A stretch of DNA of 64,000 nt, taken from the NCBI GenBank assembly GCA_022826195.1, contig JAJDVI010000058.1, forward strand, positions 62,001 through 126,000. The letters are read 5' to 3'. The position numbers and the translations under genes were made by a program. The stretch is from Acidobacteriota bacterium (GTDB lineage Bacteria; Acidobacteriota; Vicinamibacteria; Marinacidobacterales; Marinacidobacteraceae). The notes below the pieces were generated by a model, which worked only from the letters and a program-made list of their open reading frames with translations, was not told where the DNA came from and searched no databases. This document shows positions 25,150 to 38,303 of this stretch, in pieces (positions within the stretch are counted from its first letter, which is position 1; each line of letters opens with the position of its first letter).

Positions 25150-26535
25150 TCAGCCGCGACGTCCACGAATCCGGCCCCGCTGCAGGAAGCCTTCGTAGTT
25201 GCGCATGATGAGCTGGCTTTCCACCTGCTGCGCGGTGTCCATGGCGACCCCGACCACGATGAGGATGGAAGTGCCGCCGAAGTAGAACGTCACCCCCATG
25301 CCCTCGGTGATGAAGGTCGGCAGGACCGAATCGAGCCACGGCCCGACCACCGGGATCGGAGCCACGGTGAACCCGTTCAGAAGGAACTCGGGAAGGACCG
25401 CGACCGCCGCCAGATAGATGGCGCCCACGAAGGTGAGCTTCCCGAGCACGGCGTCCAGATAGCGCGCCGTCGGACGCCCGGGCCGGATGCCCGGGACGTA
25501 CCCGCCGCTCTTCCGCATGTTGTCCGCCACGTCGGCGGGCTTGAAGACGATGGCGGTGTAGAAGTAGCAGAAGAACAGGATCGAGACGACGTAGAGCAGG
25601 GTGTAGAGCGGCATGCCCCAGCGAAGCTGCTCGGCGATGGCGGCCATCCAGCGGCTCTCGGTGAAGAGCGAGGCGAACGTCTGCGGCAGGGCAATGATCG
25701 AGCTGGCGAAGATCACCGGAATCACGCCCCCGGTGTTGATCTTCAGCGGGATGTGCGTGGACTGTCCCTGGTACATCCGGCGGCCGACGAACCGCTTCGC
25801 GTACTGCACCGGAACCCGCCGCTGGCCACGCTCGACGAACACGATGAACGCGAGGACCGCGATCATGAAGACGACGAGGAGGGCCACGCCGAAGACCGTC
25901 TGCTGTCCGACGCGGATGTTCTGAACCGTGGTGAGAATGGCCGACGGGAACATCACCACGATCCCCGCGAAGATCAGCAGCGACATCCCGTTGCCGATTC
26001 CGCGCTCCGTGATCTGCTCGCCGATCCACATGATGAACACCGTGCCGGCGGTCATCGTGAGGATGGTCATCAGGGTGAAGGAGAGCCCGGGTTCGTTCAC
26101 CAGGTTCATCCCGTCGGGAAGGGCCTGGCTCTGCAGGAAGACCGCGATGCTCGCCGACTGGATCACCGCGAGGATCACCGTGCCGTAGCGGGTGTACTGG
26201 GTGATCTTCTTGCGCCCGAGCTCCCCCTCCTTGCTGAGCTTCTCCAGATACGGCCACACCAGCGTCAGGAGCTGCAGGATGATCGACGCGCTGATGTAGG
26301 GCATTATGCCGAGCGCGAACACCGTGACCTGCGAGAGGTTGCCCCCGGAGAACATGTCCACGAAACCGAACCAGGTCGCGCGGTTCTGTTCGAAGAAGGC
26401 CGTCAGGGCCGCCGGGTTGACGCCGGGCGTGGGGACGTGGTTCCCGAGCCGGTACACGGCGAGCATGCCGAGCGTGAACAGAATCCGGGTACGAAGATCC
26501 GGAATCCGGACGATGCTGCGGACGGCGTTGATCAC
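25150..26535 (-). CDS. secY: Protein translocase subunit SecY
   Basis: A 461-residue ten-helix membrane channel that moves unfolded proteins across the inner membrane with SecE and SecG. The first helix region ([30 protein letters not shown]), the [24 protein letters not shown] loop and the C-terminal [22 protein letters not shown] are conserved. The GTG start at 26535 overlaps the rplO stop (GTGA). It sits in its usual place in the spc operon. SecE is at 51006-51215; no secG was seen. Confidence 0.97.
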   Translation of the reverse strand: MINAVRSIVRIPDLRTRILFTLGMLAVYRLGNHVPTPGVNPAALTAFFEQNRATWFGFVDMFSGGNLSQVTVFALGIMPYISASIILQLLTLVWPYLEKLSKEGELGRKKITQYTRYGTVILAVIQSASIAVFLQSQALPDGMNLVNEPGLSFTLMTILTMTAGTVFIMWIGEQITERGIGNGMSLLIFAGIVVMFPSAILTTVQNIRVGQQTVFGVALLVVFMIAVLAFIVFVERGQRRVPVQYAKRFVGRRMYQGQSTHIPLKINTGGVIPVIFASSIIALPQTFASLFTESRWMAAIAEQLRWGMPLYTLLYVVSILFFCYFYTAIVFKPADVADNMRKSGGYVPGIRPGRPTARYLDAVLGKLTFVGAIYLAAVAVLPEFLLNGFTVAPIPVVGPWLDSVLPTFITEGMGVTFYFGGTSILIVVGVAMDTAQQVESQLIMRNYEGFLQRGRIRGRRG

Positions 26536-27077
26536 GTCTGGTCTTCAGAGTTGCCGGCGTTCGCGCCGATGAGGTCCACGGTCCCGCCGGCGGCTTCGAT
26601 CTTGCGGCGGGCGGAAGCGCTGAAGGCGTGGGCCCGCACGGTGAGGCGCCGCTCCAGCTCACCCCCGCCAAGGACCTTGATGCGGAACGGCCGCGGGCGG
26701 ACCAGCAACGGAGATCCTTCCGGATCAGGCCGGTAGATCCGCGCGCCCTGGATCAGGCGGGCGGCCACCAGCTCGATCTCGCCGACGGTCGCACCGTCCT
26801 CGAAACGGTTGAGGTCGCCCAGATTGACGACCTCCTGACGGGTCCGGAAGATGTTGGTGAACCCGCGCTTCGGCACCCGCCGCACGAGCGGCATCTGGCC
26901 GCCCTCGAAGCCGCGGCGGAGCGAGTACCCGGACCGCGACTTGGCTCCCTTGTGGCCGCGGCCGGCGGTCTTGCCGGTTCCCGATCCGGGGCCGCGTCCC
27001 ACCCGCTTGCGGGGTCGGACGGCGCCCTCGGGCGGCGCCAGTTCATGAAGGCTCACTTGCTCGTCCTCATTCGCCAT
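26532..27077 (-). CDS. rplO: Ribosomal protein uL15
   Basis: A 181-residue 50S protein important for late assembly. The glycine/arginine-rich N-terminal core ([37 protein letters not shown]) and the [21 protein letters not shown] end are typical. It is longer than the common ~145 residues, from an acidic N-terminus, an insert ([17 protein letters not shown]) and a 15-residue tail. It overlaps rpmD by 11 bases and secY by 4. Confidence 0.96.
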   Translation of the reverse strand: MANEDEQVSLHELAPPEGAVRPRKRVGRGPGSGTGKTAGRGHKGAKSRSGYSLRRGFEGGQMPLVRRVPKRGFTNIFRTRQEVVNLGDLNRFEDGATVGEIELVAARLIQGARIYRPDPEGSPLLVRPRPFRIKVLGGGELERRLTVRAHAFSASARRKIEAAGGTVDLIGANAGNSEDQT

Positions 27078-27321
27078 CGGCCGATCCGGCCGTCTCCTGC
27101 GTCTCGGTCGCTTCGACGATCCGGACGAGGTGCGGAACCCGCCGCACCATCCCCCGGATCATGGGGTTGTCCGGCCGGGAAGCGGTCGCTCCCAGGCGGC
27201 GAAGCCCCAGGCCCTTCACGACCTCGCGCTGATAGCGGGTCGTGCCGGCCAGTCCGCGCACGAGTTGCACGACGATCCTCGCCCCTCCCGGGGCCGCGGC
27301 GTTGTCTTCTGGCTGCGTCAT
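27067..27321 (-). CDS. rpmD: Ribosomal protein uL30
   Basis: An 84-residue 50S protein. The core [29 protein letters not shown] and the following [17 protein letters not shown] are diagnostic. It is about 20 residues longer than usual, from a short N-terminal extension and an acidic tail ([14 protein letters not shown]). Its 3' end overlaps rplO, and rpsE ends 4 bp before its start. Confidence 0.95.
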   Translation of the reverse strand: MTQPEDNAAAPGGARIVVQLVRGLAGTTRYQREVVKGLGLRRLGATASRPDNPMIRGMVRRVPHLVRIVEATETQETAGSADGE

Positions 27322-27325
27322 GGCT

Positions 27326-27892
27326 CTAGGCCCGGATCTCCGCCTCGATGTGGCTCACGTCCTTCCCCCGGAGTTCCGCCACCGCGGTCTTCGAGCGAAG
27401 GGAGAGGAGCGCGACCATCGTCGCTTCCACCACGTTCTTCGGATTGGCGGTTCCGAGCGACTTGGTCAGGATGTCCTTGATTCCGGCGAGCTCGATGACG
27501 GCGCGCACCGGACCGCCGGCGATCACCCCGGTTCCCTCCGAGGCCGGCTTCAGCAGGACGCGGCCCGCTCCGAACACCCCCACGACCTCGTGAGCGATGC
27601 TCGTTCCCTCGCGGGGAACCGTGGTCAGATTCTTCTTGGCGATCTCGATTCCCTTCTTGATCGCCGCCGGCACCTCGCGCGCCTTGCCGAGACCGAAACC
27701 CACGCGGCCGTCCTCGTTTCCAACGACAACCAGGGCGGAAAAGGACAGGTTCTTCCCGCCCTTGACCACCTTGGTCACCCGGTTGATCGAGACGACCTTG
27801 TCCTTGAGATCGGGATCGCCGGTCCGCTCCACCTGCGTGTTGCGCGAACCGCTCCGAGGCCTCGACCGGCCGCCCGCGTCCATGTTCAGCAC
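27326..27892 (-). CDS. rpsE: Ribosomal protein uS5
   Basis: A 188-residue 30S protein at the mRNA entry, involved in decoding fidelity and the spectinomycin-site loop. The double-stranded RNA-binding fold ([39 protein letters not shown]) and the second domain ([18 protein letters not shown]) are intact. The start is GTG 27892 with GGAGG 6 bases upstream and overlaps the rplR stop; ATG 27883 is the alternative. Confidence 0.96.
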   Translation of the reverse strand: MLNMDAGGRSRPRSGSRNTQVERTGDPDLKDKVVSINRVTKVVKGGKNLSFSALVVVGNEDGRVGFGLGKAREVPAAIKKGIEIAKKNLTTVPREGTSIAHEVVGVFGAGRVLLKPASEGTGVIAGGPVRAVIELAGIKDILTKSLGTANPKNVVEATMVALLSLRSKTAVAELRGKDVSHIEAEIRA

Positions 27893-28239
27893 TGAACCCC
27901 TCCATTCCTCACCGCGTCGGCGAGGGCCTTGATCCGGCCGTGGTAGCGGGATCCGCCGCGATCGAAGACCACGGTCTCGATGCCGGCGGCGCGGGCCCGC
28001 TCGGCCAGCTTCTCGCCGACCAGCGCGGCGCCCCTGGCGTTTCCACCGCTCTCGATCCCGGTCTCGCGGCTTCCCGCGGCAACGAGGGTCGTGCCGGCGG
28101 CGTCATCGATCACCTGCGCGTAGATGTGCTTCAACGAGCGATAGACCGCCAGCCGCGGGCGCGCGGCGGTGCCGGTGATCTTCTTGCGAATGCGGGCATG
28201 GATGCGCCGCCTTCGCTGGCGGCGGGTCGTGATTCGCAT
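27886..28239 (-). CDS. rplR: Ribosomal protein uL18
   Basis: A 117-residue 5S rRNA-binding protein of the central protuberance. I start at ATG 28239 ([20 protein letters not shown]) where GAGGAG precedes; the longer track ORF includes rplF in another frame. Core motifs are [20 protein letters not shown] and the end [20 protein letters not shown]. It follows rplF by 19 bp. Confidence 0.96.
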   Translation of the reverse strand: MRITTRRQRRRRIHARIRKKITGTAARPRLAVYRSLKHIYAQVIDDAAGTTLVAAGSRETGIESGGNARGAALVGEKLAERARAAGIETVVFDRGGSRYHGRIKALADAVRNGGVQC

Positions 28240-28258
28240 GGCTCCTCGGTCCTCGGGA

Positions 28259-28792
28259 TCAGGCTCCGGTCTTTCCTGCCTTCTTGATGAGGCGCTCGCC
28301 GGTGTAGCGAACCCCCTTCTGCTTGTACGGGTCCGGCTTGCGGAGCGCGCGGATGCGCGCCGCCACCTGCCCGACGGCCTGCTTGTCGGCGCCCGACACG
28401 ACGACGTGGGTGTTCTTCTCGACCTGGACGTCGATCCCGTCAGGCAACGCCAACTCGATGGGGTGGGAATACCCCAGCGCGAACGAGACATTCCGTCCCT
28501 TCACCTGCGCCCGGTACCCGACTCCCACGATGTCCAGTTCCTTCTTGAAGCCCTCGGAAACCCCGGTCACCGCGTTCGCGAGGAGCGCCCGGGTGAGGCC
28601 CCAGTAGGCCCGGTTGCCCGAGGTTTCCCGGAGGGACACCTGAGCCACGCTGCCATCGAGTTTCACCTCGATGCCCGGGAGGACCGGACTCGTGAGGACG
28701 CCCTTCGGACCCTTCACGCGGGCCTCGGAACTCTGGATCGTGATCGAGACCCCCGACGGAACGGGGATCGGCTTGGCGCCTATGCGGGACAT
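28259..28792 (-). CDS. rplF: Ribosomal protein uL6
   Basis: A 177-residue 50S protein next to the sarcin-ricin loop where elongation factors dock. [17 protein letters not shown] opens it, and the repeat fold carries VKGPKGVL and the C-terminal [18 protein letters not shown]. Length is normal. It lies between rpsH (16-bp gap) and rplR. Confidence 0.97.
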   Translation of the reverse strand: MSRIGAKPIPVPSGVSITIQSSEARVKGPKGVLTSPVLPGIEVKLDGSVAQVSLRETSGNRAYWGLTRALLANAVTGVSEGFKKELDIVGVGYRAQVKGRNVSFALGYSHPIELALPDGIDVQVEKNTHVVVSGADKQAVGQVAARIRALRKPDPYKQKGVRYTGERLIKKAGKTGA

Positions 28793-28808
28793 GCGAACAA
28801 CCCTCGGG

Positions 28809-29204
28809 CTACCACACCTGGCAAAGGACTTCGCCGCCCACGCCGAGATGGCGCGCCTGGCGGCCCGTCATCACTCCGCGGGAGGTCGACAGCAGGGTGA
28901 CGCCGAGCCCTCCCTGCGCCTTGGGAATCCTGTCGTGGGAGACGTAGACCCGGGTGCCGGGCCGCGAAACCCGCTTGAGCCCGGACAGCGCCTCCCGGTT
29001 GCCGGGGAGGCGCCGCAGCTTGATGCGGATCGCGTCCTGCGGCGGAACGGAGCGCCGCTCCCACCCGTCCACGTATCCCTCCTCCTGGAGGATGCGGGCG
29101 ATCTCCTCCTTCAGCTTCGAGGCGGGAATCTCGACGAAGTCGTGCCGCGCCTGAATCGCGTTGCGAATCCGGGTGAGCATGTCGGCCACCGGGTCAGACC
29201 ACAT
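28809..29204 (-). CDS. rpsH: Ribosomal protein uS8
   Basis: A 131-residue 30S central-domain assembly protein. The N-terminal [20 protein letters not shown] and the C-terminal [28 protein letters not shown] are diagnostic. In E. coli uS8 represses the spc operon by binding the rplE leader; no such structure could be verified here. It follows rpsN by 12 bp. Confidence 0.97.
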   Translation of the reverse strand: MWSDPVADMLTRIRNAIQARHDFVEIPASKLKEEIARILQEEGYVDGWERRSVPPQDAIRIKLRRLPGNREALSGLKRVSRPGTRVYVSHDRIPKAQGGLGVTLLSTSRGVMTGRQARHLGVGGEVLCQVW

Positions 29205-29216
29205 CAGCGCGCCTCC

Positions 29217-29402
29217 CTACCAACTCGCCTTGATGACGCCCGGGATCTCTCCCGCGAGCGCCAGCTTCCGGAAACACAGCCGGCAGAGCCCGAACTTCCG
29301 GAGATAGGCCCGTGGGCGGCCACAGCTCAGGCAGCGGTTGTAGCGCCGCACCTCGAACTTGGGCCGCTTCCTTGCCTTGGCAATGAGCGATTTCTTCGCC
29401 AA
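29217..29402 (-). CDS. rpsN: Ribosomal protein uS14, zinc type
   Basis: A 61-residue short uS14 with the [20 protein letters not shown] zinc ribbon (four Cys), unlike the ~100-residue zinc-free form. It binds 16S rRNA in the 30S head. The start is an unusual TTG at 29402 with GAGGAAAG upstream; the protein begins [19 protein letters not shown]. It follows rplE by 33 bp. Confidence 0.97.
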   Translation of the reverse strand: MAKKSLIAKARKRPKFEVRRYNRCLSCGRPRAYLRKFGLCRLCFRKLALAGEIPGVIKASW

Positions 29403-29435
29403 AACTCTTTCCTCTGCTTGTTCAGCTCGTGAGTA

Positions 29436-29984
29436 CTACGCTTCCCGGCGGGCGAACGGCATCCCGAAGGCACGGAGCAGCTCTCGCGCGTCCTCGTCGC
29501 TCGTCGCGGTCGTGCAGATGGTCACGTTCATCCCGAGGGTCCTCTCGATCTTCGAGTAGTCGATCTCGGGGAACACGGATTGGTCCGTCAGGCCCAGGGT
29601 GTAGTTGCCCCGGCCGTCGAAGGCCCGGTCCGAAACGCCGCGAAAGTCGTGCACCCGCGGCAACGCGATGTTGATGAGCCGGTCCATGAATTCGTACATC
29701 CGGACTCCGCGCAGCGTGACCCGCGCGCCCACCGGCATGCCGTCCCGGATCTTGAAGTTGGCGATGGACTTCCGGGCCCTGGTCACCACCGGCCGCTGCC
29801 CGGTGATCGCCGTCAGGTCCGCGACCGCGGCGTCGATGAACCGGTGCTCCCGCGCCCCTTCTCCGACGCCCATGTTGACGACGACCTTGGTGACTCGGGG
29901 TACCGCATGCACGCTGGCAATCTGCAGTCTGGTGCGCAGATCGGGAGCGATGGTTTCCCGATACCGGGAACGAAGGCGGCTCAC
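29436..29984 (-). CDS. rplE: Ribosomal protein uL5
   Basis: A 182-residue 5S rRNA-binding protein that also forms the B1b bridge with uS13. I start at GTG 29984, which overlaps the rplX stop as GTGA; the longer track ORF is read-through in another frame. Conserved segments are VPRVTKVVVNMGVGEGA, GQRPVVTRARKSIANFKIR and NYTLGLTDQSVFPEIDY. Length is normal for the family. Confidence 0.96.
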   Translation of the reverse strand: MSRLRSRYRETIAPDLRTRLQIASVHAVPRVTKVVVNMGVGEGAREHRFIDAAVADLTAITGQRPVVTRARKSIANFKIRDGMPVGARVTLRGVRMYEFMDRLINIALPRVHDFRGVSDRAFDGRGNYTLGLTDQSVFPEIDYSKIERTLGMNVTICTTATSDEDARELLRAFGMPFARREA

Positions 29985-30334
29985 TTGTCGATCACTCCCT
30001 GGGAACGGACGCTCACCCGAACCTTGCGCCCATCGGTCAGCCGGGTCCTCCCGATCCGGGTCGGGAGATTGGTCTCCGGGTCCACGATCATCACGTTGCT
30101 GATCGCGATCGAGGCTTCCCGTTCGACGACGCCACCCTTGATGTTCGCCCGCGGGTTGGCCTTCGTGTGCCGCTTGATCATGTTGATGCCCTCGACGAGC
30201 ACGCGTCCGGTTTCCGGAAAGACGCGGAGAATGCGTCCCCGCTTCCCCAGGTCGCTCCCGGCCGTGATCTGGACGAGGTCGTTCTTGCGCACGTGCAGCC
30301 GCCGCGGCGGCGGCGCGCTCTTCTTCCGGGACAT
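29981..30334 (-). CDS. rplX: Ribosomal protein uL24
   Basis: A 117-residue assembly-initiating 50S protein located near the exit tunnel. A KOW motif is visible (NDLVQITAGSDLGKRGRIL) followed by VEGINMIKRHTKANP. The N-terminus has a short basic extension (SRKKSAPPPRRLHVR). It starts 2 bp after the rplN stop. Confidence 0.96.
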   Translation of the reverse strand: MSRKKSAPPPRRLHVRKNDLVQITAGSDLGKRGRILRVFPETGRVLVEGINMIKRHTKANPRANIKGGVVEREASIAISNVMIVDPETNLPTRIGRTRLTDGRKVRVSVRSQGVIDK

Positions 30335-30336
30335 CG

Positions 30337-30705
30337 TCAGAGGACCTCCGGAGCAAGCGACACGATCTTCATGAACTGACGCTCGCGCAGTTCGCGGGCA
30401 ACCGGACCGAACACCCGGGTTCCGGTGGGCTCGCGCTGCTCGTTGATCAGCACCGCGGCGTTGTCACCGAAGCGGATGTAGGACCCGTCCGCGCGGCGGT
30501 GTTCCTTGCGGGTCCTCACGATCACCGCCTGGACGACCGTCCCTTTCTTGACCGCGCTCCCCGGCGCGGCTTCGCGCACCGAAGCGGTGATGATGTCCCC
30601 CAGCCGGGCGATGCGACCCACGCCGCCGCCGAGCGGAAGGATGCAGGTGACCCGGCGGGCGCCGGAGTTGTCGGCGACCTGCAGCACCGACTGCATCTGG
30701 ATCAC
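30337..30705 (-). CDS. rplN: Ribosomal protein uL14
   Basis: A 122-residue 50S protein that makes bridge B8 to the 30S. I start at GTG 30705 (read as [17 protein letters not shown]), overlapping the rpsQ stop by four bases (GTGA); the track ORF extends into rpsQ in another frame. The barrel core [14 protein letters not shown] and the end [19 protein letters not shown] are conserved. Confidence 0.96.
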   Translation of the reverse strand: MIQMQSVLQVADNSGARRVTCILPLGGGVGRIARLGDIITASVREAAPGSAVKKGTVVQAVIVRTRKEHRRADGSYIRFGDNAAVLINEQREPTGTRVFGPVARELRERQFMKIVSLAPEVL

Positions 30706-30947
30706 TTGGCGCGCTCCACAACGTTGAGCAGCCGGAAACGTTTCGTCCGGGAAAGCGGACGGCATTCCTCGATCTGGACGCGGTCTCCGACCCGGCCCTC
30801 GTTCTTCTCGTCGTGAACCGCAAAGCGCGTGGATTTGCGGTACCGGCGCTTGTAGAGGCGGTGTTCCACCAGGCGCTCGACGAGCACGGTGATGGTCTTC
30901 TCGGCGCCGCTGGCGACCACGGTTCCGGTCCTGATCAGTCTTGGCAT
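30702..30947 (-). CDS. rpsQ: Ribosomal protein uS17
   Basis: An 81-residue OB-fold 30S protein, a primary binder of the 16S 5' domain. I start at ATG 30947 ([20 protein letters not shown]) because the longer track ORF is rpmC out of frame. The body keeps [18 protein letters not shown] and [18 protein letters not shown]. It follows rpmC by 26 bp and overlaps rplN. Confidence 0.96.
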   Translation of the reverse strand: MPRLIRTGTVVASGAEKTITVLVERLVEHRLYKRRYRKSTRFAVHDEKNEGRVGDRVQIEECRPLSRTKRFRLLNVVERAK

Positions 30948-30973
30948 GACGGTTCTTCTCTTGTTCACCCGCC

Positions 30974-31204
30974 TCAGGAATCCGAGGCGCCGCTCCCCGG
31001 GGAATCGGTCCCGATCTCGAGCTCGCGCTCCCTCACGATCGTCTGGAGCCGGGCGACCTGGCGCCGCAGCAGTTTGACCTTGTGCGTGTGACCGAGCTGG
31101 CCGGTGGCGGCCTCGAGCCGGGCATCGAACAGCTCCCGCGTCGTTTCCTGCTGCTTCCTCACGAGTTCGTCGTGGGTCAACTCGCGAATCCGGGCGGCCT
31201 TCAC
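30974..31204 (-). CDS. rpmC: Ribosomal protein uL29
   Basis: A 76-residue helical-hairpin protein at the tunnel exit, near the chaperone docking site. [20 protein letters not shown] and [17 protein letters not shown] are typical. A short acidic/Ser tail ([12 protein letters not shown]) is added. Its start overlaps the rplP stop by four bases. Confidence 0.95.
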   Translation of the reverse strand: MKAARIRELTHDELVRKQQETTRELFDARLEAATGQLGHTHKVKLLRRQVARLQTIVRERELEIGTDSPGSGASDS

Positions 31205-31623
31205 GACGATTCCTCCTCAAAGCGGCCGACGAACTGCGTCCGCACCGGAAGCTTGTGGCTCGCCCGGCGCATCGCCTCGATGGCCTGGTCGCGGGCGACG
31301 CCCTCCATTTCGAAGAGGACCCGTCCCGGACGCACCACCGCGACCCATCCCTCGGGACCGCCCTTGCCCTTGCCCATGCGCGTCTCCTGGGGTTTCTTCG
31401 TCAGCGGCTTGTCCGGAAAGATCCGGATCCAGACCCGGCCGGTCCGCTTGATGAAGCGGGTGATGGCCACCCGCGCCGACTCGATCTGGCGGTTCGTGAT
31501 CCATCCCGGCTCCAGCGTCTTGAGCCCGTAGTCTCCGAACGCCACGGTCTGCCCGGTCCAGGACTTGCCGCGCATACGGCCGCGCTGCTGTTTCCGGTAC
31601 CGCGTCTTCTTCGGCATCAGCAT
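31201..31623 (-). CDS. rplP: Ribosomal protein uL16
   Basis: A 140-residue 50S protein that contacts the elbow of A-site t[23 protein letters not shown] opens it, and [17 protein letters not shown] plus [16 protein letters not shown] end the fold. Length is normal. It follows rpsC by 31 bp and is coupled to rpmC. Confidence 0.97.
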   Translation of the reverse strand: MLMPKKTRYRKQQRGRMRGKSWTGQTVAFGDYGLKTLEPGWITNRQIESARVAITRFIKRTGRVWIRIFPDKPLTKKPQETRMGKGKGGPEGWVAVVRPGRVLFEMEGVARDQAIEAMRRASHKLPVRTQFVGRFEEESS

Positions 31624-31654
31624 GGCGTTTCTCCTCGGGGACTCCCTTCAGGGC

Positions 31655-32353
31655 TCAACCGGCGCTTGCCTCTTCGGAGCCGGAAGCCGACGGCTTCAGG
31701 GAGATCTCGGGACGTCCCGGCCGGCTCACCGCGTCGCTGACGCCCCGGTAAACCCAACACTTGACCCCGATCTGACCGTAAGTCGTGAAGGCCTCGGCGA
31801 GGCCGTATTCGATGTCGGCCCGCAGCGTGTGGAGCGGGAGCTGTCCCTCCAGGTACCACTCCGCCCGGGCGATGTCGGCGCCGTTGAGCCGCCCGGCGCA
31901 CCGGATGCGGACGCCCTTGGCGCCGTTCCGCATGGTGTTCTCGACGGCCTTCCGCATCGCGCGCCGGAACGCGATCCGCTTCTCCAGCTGGAGGGCGATG
32001 GACTCGGCGACCAGCTGCGGGTCGAGTTCGGGCTTGATCACCTCGAGGGGCCGGATGTGGACTTCCTTGCCGGTGCGTTTGCGAAGATCGCGCGTCAGCT
32101 TCTCCACTTCCGTTCCCTTGCGCCCGATGATGATTCCCGGCCTCGAGGTGTGGATGTAGATGTTGAGCTTGTTGCCCGGCCGCTCGATTTCCACCCGCGA
32201 AATGCCCGCGTGGTACAGGCGGCGCTTGAGAAGACGCCGCAGCTTCAGGTCCTCGTGCAGCGAATCCCGATAGGCGCTGTCCGCAAACCAGCGGGAGCGC
32301 CAGGTCTTGCTGTAGCCGAGCCGGAAGCCGTGCGGGTGTACTTTTTGACCCAT
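31655..32353 (-). CDS. rpsC: Ribosomal protein uS3
   Basis: A 232-residue 30S head protein at the mRNA entry channel. It opens [20 protein letters not shown]; the KH domain is seen as [20 protein letters not shown] and [16 protein letters not shown]. The C-terminal domain ends with a short Ser/Glu tail ([11 protein letters not shown]). It starts 2 bp after the rplV stop. Confidence 0.97.
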   Translation of the reverse strand: MGQKVHPHGFRLGYSKTWRSRWFADSAYRDSLHEDLKLRRLLKRRLYHAGISRVEIERPGNKLNIYIHTSRPGIIIGRKGTEVEKLTRDLRKRTGKEVHIRPLEVIKPELDPQLVAESIALQLEKRIAFRRAMRKAVENTMRNGAKGVRIRCAGRLNGADIARAEWYLEGQLPLHTLRADIEYGLAEAFTTYGQIGVKCWVYRGVSDAVSRPGRPEISLKPSASGSEEASAG

Positions 32354-32355
32354 TC

Positions 32356-32715
32356 CTATTCCTCTTCGACCGCGGTCACGCGGATCGTGTAGTGGGTGGT
32401 TCGCCGCCGGATGCGGCGGATACGGGCCCTCCGGCCGCTCCGGGCGATCGCCCGGGCCGGCCCCTGGTCGGCGAAGGCCTCGGAGACCATGAGCCTGTCC
32501 TCATCGATCCGCTTCGCTTCGGCGAGGGCCTTCGTCTGGGCGTTCGCGATGGCCGACCGCAACACCTTCTCGATGATGGGCGCCGGCGCGCGATTCGTGT
32601 TCTGCAGCACCGAGATGGCGTCCGCCGCGGGCTTGTCGCGGATGAGGTCGAGAACGAGCCGGGCCTTCTGAACCGAACCGGGAACCGCCGTCGCCCGGGC
32701 CACCGCTTCGATCAC
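32356..32715 (-). CDS. rplV: Ribosomal protein uL22
   Basis: A 119-residue 50S protein whose long loop lines the tunnel constriction. [20 protein letters not shown] and the loop with [20 protein letters not shown], ending [13 protein letters not shown], are characteristic. The loop is not obviously altered. It lies 28 bp after the rpsS stop. Confidence 0.96.
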   Translation of the reverse strand: MIEAVARATAVPGSVQKARLVLDLIRDKPAADAISVLQNTNRAPAPIIEKVLRSAIANAQTKALAEAKRIDEDRLMVSEAFADQGPARAIARSGRRARIRRIRRRTTHYTIRVTAVEEE

Positions 32716-32743
32716 GGCGTCACCCCCATTCGTGAGAGGAGTC

Positions 32744-33028
32744 TCATCGCCGTGCCCTCGACTTCTCGGTCTTCACCTTGTGGCCCTTGAAGGTCCGGGT
32801 CGGCGAGAACTCGCCGAGCTTGTGGCCCACCATGTTGTCGGTCACGTAGACCGGGATGAACTTGCGGCCGTTGTGAACGGCGAAGGTCAGGCCCACCATC
32901 TGCGGAACGATCGTGGAGCGCCGCGACCACGTCTTGATGATCGTCTGCCGGCGCGCGACGTGCGCGTCCTCGACCTTCCGGATCAGGCTTTCCTCGATGT
33001 ACGGGCCCTTTTGAATCGAACGCGGCAT
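32744..33028 (-). CDS. rpsS: Ribosomal protein uS19
   Basis: A 94-residue 30S head protein. [40 protein letters not shown] and [20 protein letters not shown] are diagnostic and length is normal. It lies 55 bp after the rplB stop. Confidence 0.97.
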   Translation of the reverse strand: MPRSIQKGPYIEESLIRKVEDAHVARRQTIIKTWSRRSTIVPQMVGLTFAVHNGRKFIPVYVTDNMVGHKLGEFSPTRTFKGHKVKTEKSRARR

Positions 33029-33083
33029 TCTGTGGTCCTTTTCTGATCCCTGTTCCGATCTGGTGGTGTGGGGTGTCCTCGGC

Positions 33084-33917
<834 letters not shown>

Positions 33918-34208
33918 TTACACGCCCTTGAAGATCTCGATGACGTGGCCCTCCTCGAGGGTCACGTACGCCTTCTTCCAGTTGGGGCGCCGTCCGACGA
34001 AGCGGCCCCAGCGCTTGTTCTTGCCGGTGAAGTTGGAGGTGCGGACATCCTTGACCTCCACCTCGAACAGACTCTCGACGGCGCGGCGGATCTGGATCTT
34101 GTTGGCCTTCGGGCTCACCCGGAAAGCGACGACGTTCTGGGTTTCCCGGAGGCGCTCCGCCTTTTCGGTGGTGAGCGGTTCGAGGATGACGCGGTCGGCT
34201 TCCATCAT
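33918..34208 (-). CDS. rplW: Ribosomal protein uL23
   Basis: A 96-residue exit-site protein that docks trigger factor and SRP. The start is ATG 34208 overlapping the rplD stop, or the next codon ATG 34205, which has better spacing (6 bases) to GGAGG. RVILEPLTTEKAERLRE and FRVSPKANKIQIRRAVESLF are diagnostic. The large track ORF is rplD in another frame. Confidence 0.95.
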   Translation of the reverse strand: MMEADRVILEPLTTEKAERLRETQNVVAFRVSPKANKIQIRRAVESLFEVEVKDVRTSNFTGKNKRWGRFVGRRPNWKKAYVTLEEGHVIEIFKGV

Positions 34209-34930
34209 TTGCCTCCCTGTCTGCCTCTCTGTCCAGGGGCCCCTGCTTCGGACAGCTTCTCGGAGAGCGCGGCGAGCGCGGAACGCCGGATGAGCACCGT
34301 CTTCGCCTTGAGGACCTCGTAGCAGTGGAGCGCCCTCACCGAAACGACCTCGACCGCCGGCAGGTTCCTCGTCGACAGGTAGAGGTCGTCGGAGGGCGCC
34401 GTCTCCACGATCAGGATGCGTCCGCCGGTCGAACCCCACTCGCCCAGGCGGCGCAGCACTGCCCGGGTGGAAGGCCCCTCGAGACCGAAGTCGTCGAAGA
34501 CGCGCAACCGCCCTTCGCTCGCGCACAGCGAGAGCGCGGAGCGGAGCGCGCCGCGCTGCATGCGGCCCGGCAGCCGGTAGCTGTAGTCGCGAGGCTGCGG
34601 TCCGAACACGGTCCCGCCGCCCCGCCACAAGGGGGTGCGGCGGCTGCCGACGCGCGCGTTGCCGGTGCCCTTCTGCCGCCACGGCTTGCGGCCGCCTCCG
34701 GCGACGAGCGCGCGGTTCTTGGTCGCATGGGTCCCGGCGCGCCGGCCCGCCATGTACTGGCGAACGGCGTCGTAGTGGAGGCCCGGCCTCACCGGCGCCG
34801 CGAAGACGGCCGGATCGAGTTCCACCTCGCCGCCTTCGGAATCACGGGCGACCACGGAACCGGCGCGCTGAGGGTCTTCGGCCTCGGGTACGCCTTCCGT
34901 CGGAAGCGCTTCTTGCTCTGCCACGGTCAC
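34205..34930 (-). CDS. rplD: Ribosomal protein uL4
   Basis: A 241-residue 50S protein with a long loop into the tunnel constriction. The loop is visible as [20 protein letters not shown] and the following [12 protein letters not shown]. It has an N-terminal extension of about 30 residues rich in Glu ([20 protein letters not shown]), so it is longer than the usual ~205. GTG 34930 is the start, with AGGAAG upstream. uL4 represses the S10 operon in E. coli; not testable here. Confidence 0.95.
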   Translation of the reverse strand: MTVAEQEALPTEGVPEAEDPQRAGSVVARDSEGGEVELDPAVFAAPVRPGLHYDAVRQYMAGRRAGTHATKNRALVAGGGRKPWRQKGTGNARVGSRRTPLWRGGGTVFGPQPRDYSYRLPGRMQRGALRSALSLCASEGRLRVFDDFGLEGPSTRAVLRRLGEWGSTGGRILIVETAPSDDLYLSTRNLPAVEVVSVRALHCYEVLKAKTVLIRRSALAALSEKLSEAGAPGQRGRQGGK

Positions 34931-34967
34931 TTTCGTTCTTCCTGTCTTCTCTCGGTTGCCGCTCTCG

Positions 34968-35597
34968 TCAGGCCTTGCGAATCTCGACGGTCCCGCCGCG
35001 AGGTCCGGGGACGGCGCCCCGCACCGCCACCAGGTTTTCCTGCGCGTCCACCCGAACGATCCGGAGGTTCCGGACCGTCACGCGCTCCCGGCCGTGCTGG
35101 CCGGGAAGACGGGTGCCCGGGAGCACCCGTGAGGGCGTCGCGCACATGCCGATCGCGCCCGGGGCGCGGTGGAACTTGGAACCGTGCGACTTCGGCCCGC
35201 CGTGGAAGCCGTGCCGCTTCATCACGCCGGCGAAGCCCTTGCCCTTGCTGACTCCGGTGATCCGGACCACGTCGTCCGGCGAGAACACCTCGGCGCCGAG
35301 CCGGGAACCGATCTCCAGATCCTCGCCCGAATCCGCCTCGAACTCGCGCAGTACCGAGGCGGCGGGGACTCCGGCAGCCTTCAGCCGGGCGGCGAGCGCC
35401 CGGTTGCGGGCCGGGCGGCTCCCCGGGCCGCGGGGCCGCTCGAGGCCGACCTGAACGGCTTCGTAGCCGTCGGCCGCCGCCGTCTTCTTCTGGACGACGA
35501 CGCAGGGGCCCACCCGGATCAGGGTGACCGGAATCACCCGGCCGTCGTCCCCGAAATGCTGGGCCATCCCCAGCTTCGTGCCCAGCAGTCCGTTCAT
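34968..35597 (-). CDS. rplC: Ribosomal protein uL3
   Basis: A 209-residue 50S protein whose loop approaches the peptidyl-transferase centre. MNGLLGTKLGMAQHFGDDGR and VMKRHGFHGGPKSHGSKFHR are diagnostic, as is the HGRERVTVRNLRIVRVD segment. It lies 30 bp after the rpsJ stop. Confidence 0.97.
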   Translation of the reverse strand: MNGLLGTKLGMAQHFGDDGRVIPVTLIRVGPCVVVQKKTAAADGYEAVQVGLERPRGPGSRPARNRALAARLKAAGVPAASVLREFEADSGEDLEIGSRLGAEVFSPDDVVRITGVSKGKGFAGVMKRHGFHGGPKSHGSKFHRAPGAIGMCATPSRVLPGTRLPGQHGRERVTVRNLRIVRVDAQENLVAVRGAVPGPRGGTVEIRKA

Positions 35598-35627
35598 CGA
35601 TCTTCCTCCGCGATTCCTGTGCGTTCC

Positions 35628-35960
35628 CTACTTGGCCTGCGGCTCGCCGGCGACCATCGCCTTGATCTCGACATGAACGCCGGCCGGAAGATCCAGGCGC
35701 GACAGCGCATCGACCGTGGTCGGCGTGGACCCCAGGATGTCCAGCAGCCGCTTGTGCGTCCGGAGTTCGAACTGCTCGCGGGACTTCTTGTCCACGTGCG
35801 GAGAGCGAAGCACGGTGTAACGGTTCTTGACCGTCGGCAACGGAATCGGGCCGGCGACCGTGGCGCCGGTCCGCTTCGCCGTCTCCACGATCTCACTGGT
35901 GGACTGGTCCAGCAGGCGGTGATCGAACGCCTTGAGTCGGATGCGGATCTTTTCGTTCAT
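35628..35960 (-). CDS. rpsJ: Ribosomal protein uS10 (NusE)
   Basis: A 110-residue 30S head protein that also pairs with NusB in transcription antitermination. [40 protein letters not shown] and [15 protein letters not shown] are diagnostic. It follows fusA by only 16 bp and no promoter fits that gap, so the S10 cluster continues the rpsL transcript. It has a slightly longer C-terminus (VAGEPQAK). Confidence 0.97.
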   Translation of the reverse strand: MNEKIRIRLKAFDHRLLDQSTSEIVETAKRTGATVAGPIPLPTVKNRYTVLRSPHVDKKSREQFELRTHKRLLDILGSTPTTVDALSRLDLPAGVHVEIKAMVAGEPQAK

Positions 35961-35976
35961 CGGGTTGCAGTCCTCG

Positions 35977-38049
<2,073 letters not shown>

Positions 38050-38303
38050 GGGAATTGAAGGGCGTTGGCTGTCTTGAGGATGATCCGACGGGAGGCGAGA
38101 AGTGGGGAAAAGGGTCCGAATTGCCTGCGGTTCGATTCGCGCGCCGTGACGAACGGATCGAGTCCGCCTCACCGGGCCATTGGGGCCCGATCGGGCTGGA
38201 CTCAGCAGTCGATCTCATCTGGCGAAATCGTGCTCGCTTCCTGAATGGCAGTTCCTCCGATGCGTTGTTTGCCGATGGATGTCTGTTTGGCCTGGAAGGG
38301 CGG
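38050..38303. other. rpsG-fusA intercistronic region
   Basis: A 254-bp spacer, unusually long for this otherwise packed operon. No coding potential or near-consensus promoter was seen. It may hold a leader or an internal promoter for fusA. Confidence 0.35.

Noticed and set aside
38110-38150. GGTTCGATTCGCGC resembling a tRNA T-arm between rpsG and fusA
   Set aside because: No acceptor, D-arm or anticodon arm could be built around it.
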